Assembly (NCBI RefSeq): GCF_004138285.1
Contig: NZ_SCFN01000010.1
Location: 171,749 to 235,748 of the forward strand
Direction: 5' to 3'
Length of the DNA: 64,000 nucleotides
From: Gottfriedia acidiceleris
GTDB taxonomy: Bacteria > Bacillota > Bacilli > Bacillales > Bacillaceae_G
This document shows positions 63,983 through 64,000 of this stretch, piece by piece. The notes beneath the pieces were generated by a model. That model worked only from the letters and a program-made list of their open reading frames with translations, did no database searches and was not told where the DNA came from. Every line of letters begins with the position of its first letter. Positions within the stretch are counted from its first letter, which is position 1. Position numbers and translations under genes: made by a program.

Positions 63983-64000
63983 TCAATTGACTATTCTATT

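Overview
The window is AT-rich DNA with strong AGGAGG-type ribosome sites, frequent TTG/GTG starts and dense operons. It looks chromosomal and comes from a low-GC, endospore-forming-type Firmicute of the Bacillaceae. Bacillus-type gene sets support this: a puc-like xanthine dehydrogenase operon, a YerA-type adenine deaminase, azlCD, a YqjM-type old yellow enzyme, citG and a TelA/YceH-type protein. The species is not determined. No rRNA, tRNA, CRISPR array, intact transposon or prophage was seen.

Layout. 1-1869: truncated polysaccharide deacetylase (TTG start) coupled to a processive GT2 glycosyltransferase, both on the minus strand. 2.1-6.4 kb: a decayed reading frame, a NupC-type nucleoside transporter, an XapX-type peptide, a mini-kinase with an Arg/His/Ser tail, a DUF4362-like secreted protein and an unknown two-domain protein. 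6.7-7.4 kb: a frameshifted GDSL esterase. 7.6-13 kb: pucABCDE-like xanthine dehydrogenase operon. 13.4-19.5 kb: PAS histidine kinase, a minus-strand holin-like type I toxin, a small membrane peptide behind an Fnr-type palindrome, an alpha/beta hydrolase, a class A PBP and an unknown membrane protein. 19.5-21.8 kb: a multiply broken glycosidase-like gene. 22-26.7 kb: exopolysaccharide-type operon (degenerate GGDEF/receiver protein, membrane HEAT-repeat protein, GT2 synthase). 26.8-30.5 kb: membrane protein, VWA protein and TelA-family protein. 30.6-34 kb: broken AraC regulator, Cof-type HAD phosphatase, MFS efflux protein. 34-37.5 kb: two-component system around a BcrAB-like ABC exporter, with four 11-12 bp-spaced repeats as a likely response-regulator site. 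37.7-42.2 kb: MocR regulator divergent from azlC-azlD-adenine deaminase, with two long inverted-repeat operators. 42.5-50.8 kb: HelD-like ATPase, ABC exporter, NamA-type oxidoreductase, FNT channel, GNAT acetyltransferase and a DUF3055-like protein. 51-55.7 kb: 3' remnant of a surface protein, then a 1321-residue secreted subtilase. 55.9-57.1 kb: TIR-like nucleotide-binding protein plus a 60-residue partner, a candidate defence pair. 57.3-61.3 kb: XRE/MmyB-like regulator divergent from a FabF-like synthase, an integral membrane protein, and a DoxX protein behind two MhqR-like operators. 61.6-64 kb: fumarase, then gene remnants and a 41-residue membrane peptide.

Five loci carry apparent single-base indels in homopolymers (GDSL esterase, glycosidase-like gene three times, AraC regulator, start of the TIR gene, and possibly others). 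This points either to clustered gene decay or slippage, or to sequence error. The strongest candidates for follow-up are the TIR/60-aa pair, the minus-strand toxin with its 5'-3' complementary segments, the degenerate-GGDEF/HEAT/GT2 operon, and the paired MhqR-like promoter modules.
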